From JAKLKS01 sp964370855 (GTDB taxonomy: Bacteria; Planctomycetota; JAJSAM01; JAKLKS01): a stretch of DNA of 31,167 nt. Numbering within the stretch: the stretch's first letter is position 1; every line of letters starts with the position of its first letter. Of this stretch, positions 29,194-31,167 are shown piece after piece. The notes below the pieces were generated by a model. That model was not told the DNA's origin and searched no databases. It was given only the letters and a program-made list of their open reading frames with translations. Both the position numbers and the translations under genes were made by a program. The DNA lies in assembly GCA_964370855.1 (NCBI GenBank), contig CAYJMF010000057.1, positions 1 through 31,167 on the forward strand, read 5' to 3'.

Positions 29194-30315
29194 TCACCGG
29201 GCGTCGCCCGTGCCAGTCCCCGCGGTCCGGCGGGACCGCCACTCCCTCAGGGTGATGATCCCGAGGGCGAAGGCGACCAGGGGGAGGACGAAGAAGAGCA
29301 TCCCGTCCCGGAGGGGATCGAGCCAGGGGCTCTCCCGGGCGTCGAGGACGAGCCACAGGACGTAGGCGCCGTAGCCGGAGAGGAGGAAGAGCCCCTCCTT
29401 CCGGGTGATGCTCGACCCCGCGAAGAACACCGGCAGGCAGGCGGCGGCGGTCCCGATCATGACGGGGACGTCGAAGGCGAGCGCCCGGGGGTTCACGGGG
29501 ACGCCCCCGGACCCGGCGACGCCGGCGGCCCCGAGGACCCCGAGCAGGTTGAAGATGTTGCTCCCCACGACGTTCCCGACGGCGATGTCCCTCGCCCCGC
29601 GCAGGGAGGCCATGACGGAGGTGGCGATCTCGGGGAGCGAGGTGCCCACGGCGACGACGGTGAGCCCGATGACGAGCTCGCCCACCCCCAGGACCTTGGC
29701 GACGGTGACGGCGGCCGCCACGAGGTAGTCGCTTCCCACGACGAGCAGTCCGAACCCCGCCGTCGCCAGGAGGACGTTCCCGGCGAGTTCGCGCCCCGAC
29801 CGGCGCGGCGCCGGTTCCGCGCAGATCCCGGCGGCGGCGACCGCCGCATCGACCCCGCGGACCTCGGCGCGGGAGGCCCGCACGGTCCATCCCGTCCAGA
29901 GCGCGAGGAGGGCGAGCAGGAGGACGCCCTCGCCGCGGCCGATGGCCCCGTCGAGGGCGAGGACGGCGACGAGGAGGGAGGAGAGGATCATCAGGGGGAC
30001 CTCGCGGCGGACGAGGGCCCCGGCCACGGTCAGGGGGGCGAGGGAGGCGGAGAGCCCGAGCACAAGGAGGACGTTGGCGATGTTGCTGCCCACGACGTTC
30101 CCGAAGGCGATGTCCCCCGTGCCCGAGAGGGAGGCGCCGACGCTGACCGCCACCTCCGGGGCGGAGGTGCCGAAGGCGACCACCGTGAGTCCCACCACGA
30201 GGGGGGAGATCCCCACGGCCCTCGCGAGGCCGGAGGCTCCGCGGACGAGGAGCTCCGCGCCCCCGACGAGGAGCACGAAGCCGGCGAGGAACTGGAGGAG
30301 GGTCGTTCCGGACAC
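29194..30315 (-). CDS. Sodium/calcium exchanger family antiporter (YrbG/CaxA type)
   Basis: A 373-residue polytopic inner-membrane cation antiporter of the CaCA family. The two inverted alpha repeats are clear: VVGLTVVAFGTSAPEVAVSV with GNVVGSNIANVLLVLGL, and VIGLTVVAVGTSLPEIATSV with GNVVGSNIFNLLGVLG. They supply the conserved GTSxPE and GNxxGSNxxN ion-binding helices. About ten hydrophobic segments are seen. GTG at 30315 was chosen because it begins the first membrane helix (TTLLQFLAGFVLLVGGAELL) and is eight bases after a TATCCT hexamer. It may expel calcium, which is of interest beside an EF-hand protein, but the two are not in one operon. Confidence 0.95.
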   Translation of the reverse strand: MSGTTLLQFLAGFVLLVGGAELLVRGASGLARAVGISPLVVGLTVVAFGTSAPEVAVSVGASLSGTGDIAFGNVVGSNIANVLLVLGLSASLAPLTVAGALVRREVPLMILSSLLVAVLALDGAIGRGEGVLLLALLALWTGWTVRASRAEVRGVDAAVAAAGICAEPAPRRSGRELAGNVLLATAGFGLLVVGSDYLVAAAVTVAKVLGVGELVIGLTVVAVGTSLPEIATSVMASLRGARDIAVGNVVGSNIFNLLGVLGAAGVAGSGGVPVNPRALAFDVPVMIGTAAACLPVFFAGSSITRKEGLFLLSGYGAYVLWLVLDARESPWLDPLRDGMLFFVLPLVAFALGIITLREWRSRRTAGTGTGDAR

Positions 30316-30323
30316 GGGGGGGC

Positions 30324-30329
30324 AGGATA
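30324..30329 (-). promoter_or_regulatory. -10 element of the exchanger gene
   Basis: TATCCT on the minus strand, eight bases before the GTG at 30315. Predicted transcripts would have at most a two-base leader. Confidence 0.42.
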
Positions 30330-30400
30330 CCCGCCCTCCCCGACGCCCTCGGCGGAGTCCACCCTCCCCCGGCAAAGTCGCCGCGCCGCCCCCCCGCGGT

Positions 30401-30406
30401 TAGAGT
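30401..30406 (+). promoter_or_regulatory. -10 element of the right-end gene, leaderless geometry
   Basis: TAGAGT followed by CCCGCC and then the ATG at 30413, again with exactly six bases between. Confidence 0.42.
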
Positions 30407-30412
30407 CCCGCC

Positions 30413-31167
30413 ATGCGCAGGGAGATGGACCTGGACGGCGGACGCGACCGCGCCTTCGCGTGCGGCAACTGCCTGCACGTCGAGGACGATTCCGCCCGCG
30501 GAAAGCCCGTCGCCGTCCCCTCGCCCTGGTGCCGCAACCCGCTCGGCCTCTTCTCCATGGACGACTGCCCGGTGCTGCTCGGCGGGGAGTGCCTCCAGTT
30601 CGTCGAGCGCGGGGGGCCCCCGACGGCCCTCGCCTTCGAGGAGTCCGAGGAGGTCCGCATCGGGCTCCTCAAGGACTACCTCCGGTGGACCTACTGGGAG
30701 CGCGTGCGCAACCTCCGCCGGAAGCCCGGGGAGATCCCCGCGAAGACCGTCCTCGAGGTCGAGGAGAAGCCGGAGCGGGAGGACGAGGAGATCGTCTACC
30801 ACGCCCCGCCGCCGCCGGTGACCGCGGTGGAGGGCGAGGCCGCGCCCGCGGAGAAGCCGAAGGAGGAGAAGTACCCCGGCCAGCGCCGCAGCGAGGACCG
30901 CTTCCGCAGGAAGAAGGCCGCCATCGCCGCGGCCCGCGCGAAGGCCGCCGCCGATGCCGACCCCGCCGCCGCCCCCGCCGAGGGGGAGGAGGCCCCGGAT
31001 GCGCCCGCGGAGCCCGTCGTGAAGTCCGTCGAGGACGTCCTCGCCGAGACCCCCGGCGCCGCCCCGCCCCCCCCCCCCCGCCCCCGCGCCCCCGCCCGGG
31101 GGGGGCGCGGGCAGGGCGGGGGCGGGGGAGCGGGAGGAGGAGGCCGGGGCCGCGGCCGCGGGCGCGG
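30413..31167 (+). CDS. Cysteine-containing protein with a disordered RG-rich tail, truncated by the window end
   Basis: An open frame of 251 codons with no stop before the window end. The N-terminal part has five cysteines (17, 20, 40, 52, 60) in FACGNCLHVEDD, PSPWCRNPLG and DDCPVLLGGEC; four of them could bind zinc or an Fe-S cluster. A helical stretch follows (IGLLKDYLRWTYWERVRNLR, about 80-100). From about residue 105 the chain is Glu/Ala/Pro/Lys-rich and disordered, ending in poly-Pro and Gly-Arg repeats (RGGRGQGGGGGAGGGGRGRG). Such RG tails are common in RNA-binding proteins, but no RNA-binding domain is in the visible part. Codon choice (C/G at nearly all third positions) supports it being coding. 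Function unknown. Confidence 0.75.
   Translation, partial: MRREMDLDGGRDRAFACGNCLHVEDDSARGKPVAVPSPWCRNPLGLFSMDDCPVLLGGECLQFVERGGPPTALAFEESEEVRIGLLKDYLRWTYWERVRNLRRKPGEIPAKTVLEVEEKPEREDEEIVYHAPPPPVTAVEGEAAPAEKPKEEKYPGQRRSEDRFRRKKAAIAAARAKAAADADPAAAPAEGEEAPDAPAEPVVKSVEDVLAETPGAAPPPPPRPRAPARGGRGQGGGGGAGGGGRGRGRGR

Noticed and set aside
1..31167. tRNA, rRNA, CRISPR, transposase or phage genes
   Set aside because: No cloverleaf or direct-repeat array, no transposase or integrase motif, and no gap large enough for an rRNA was noticed on either strand.

Overview
This is a very GC-rich bacterial window (roughly three quarters G+C by eye, with almost every codon ending in G or C). It is densely packed with about 24 protein genes on both strands. 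I see no rRNA, tRNA, CRISPR array, insertion sequence or prophage. The longest non-coding stretch is about 240 bases. The left end has a few bases before the first gene, and the right end cuts a gene inside a low-complexity C/G tract. A DUF1549-like protein beside an alkaline-phosphatase-superfamily Tat protein recalls Planctomycetota. Bacillithiol genes and multihaem cytochromes are also known from Acidobacteriota and other mostly uncultivated lineages. I therefore suggest an uncultivated high-GC phylum, perhaps Planctomycetota, without certainty.

Layout. 99-5742 (+): a tight unit of glutamine amidotransferase (trpG/pabA), pyrF, a SAM methyltransferase, and the bacillithiol genes in the order bshC, bshB1, bshA, mostly joined by 4-base stop/start overlaps. 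The methyltransferase overlapping bshC is a candidate for making N-methyl-bacillithiol. 8583-5697 (-): a primary-type sigma-70 factor, hemW and an ankyrin protein. 10095-8701 (-): an orphan membrane sugar-phosphate transferase. 11887-10122 (-): acylphosphatase, a membrane protein and a metallophosphoesterase. 12076-13774 (+): parA and parB, with one parS site at the parA start and a second inside parB, which suggests nearness to the replication origin. 15615-13948 (-): a lipoprotein and a membrane-anchored degenerate cyclophilin. 15853-16841 (+): a small cysteine protein coupled to a monohaem membrane protein. 19825-16849 (-): a NodU-type carbamoyltransferase and an acyl-CoA dehydrogenase. 20603-19875 (-): a coiled-coil protein. 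20718-21617 (+): proline dehydrogenase. 22742-21630 (-): a LOG-family protein. 23736-22777 (-): an eight-loop EF-hand protein. 29122-23795 (-): a three-gene operon of DUF1549-like protein, Tat-exported phosphatase-fold protein and decahaem cytochrome fused to an LVIVD propeller. 30315-29194 (-): a sodium/calcium exchanger. 30413-end (+): a truncated cysteine and RG-rich protein.

Three things stand out. First, several first-in-unit genes have a -10-like hexamer ending exactly six bases before the start codon, which predicts leaderless mRNAs. Second, the decahaem/DUF1549-like/phosphatase-fold operon looks like an undescribed exported redox assembly. Third, the acylphosphatase-parA stretch has codon use unlike the rest of the window.
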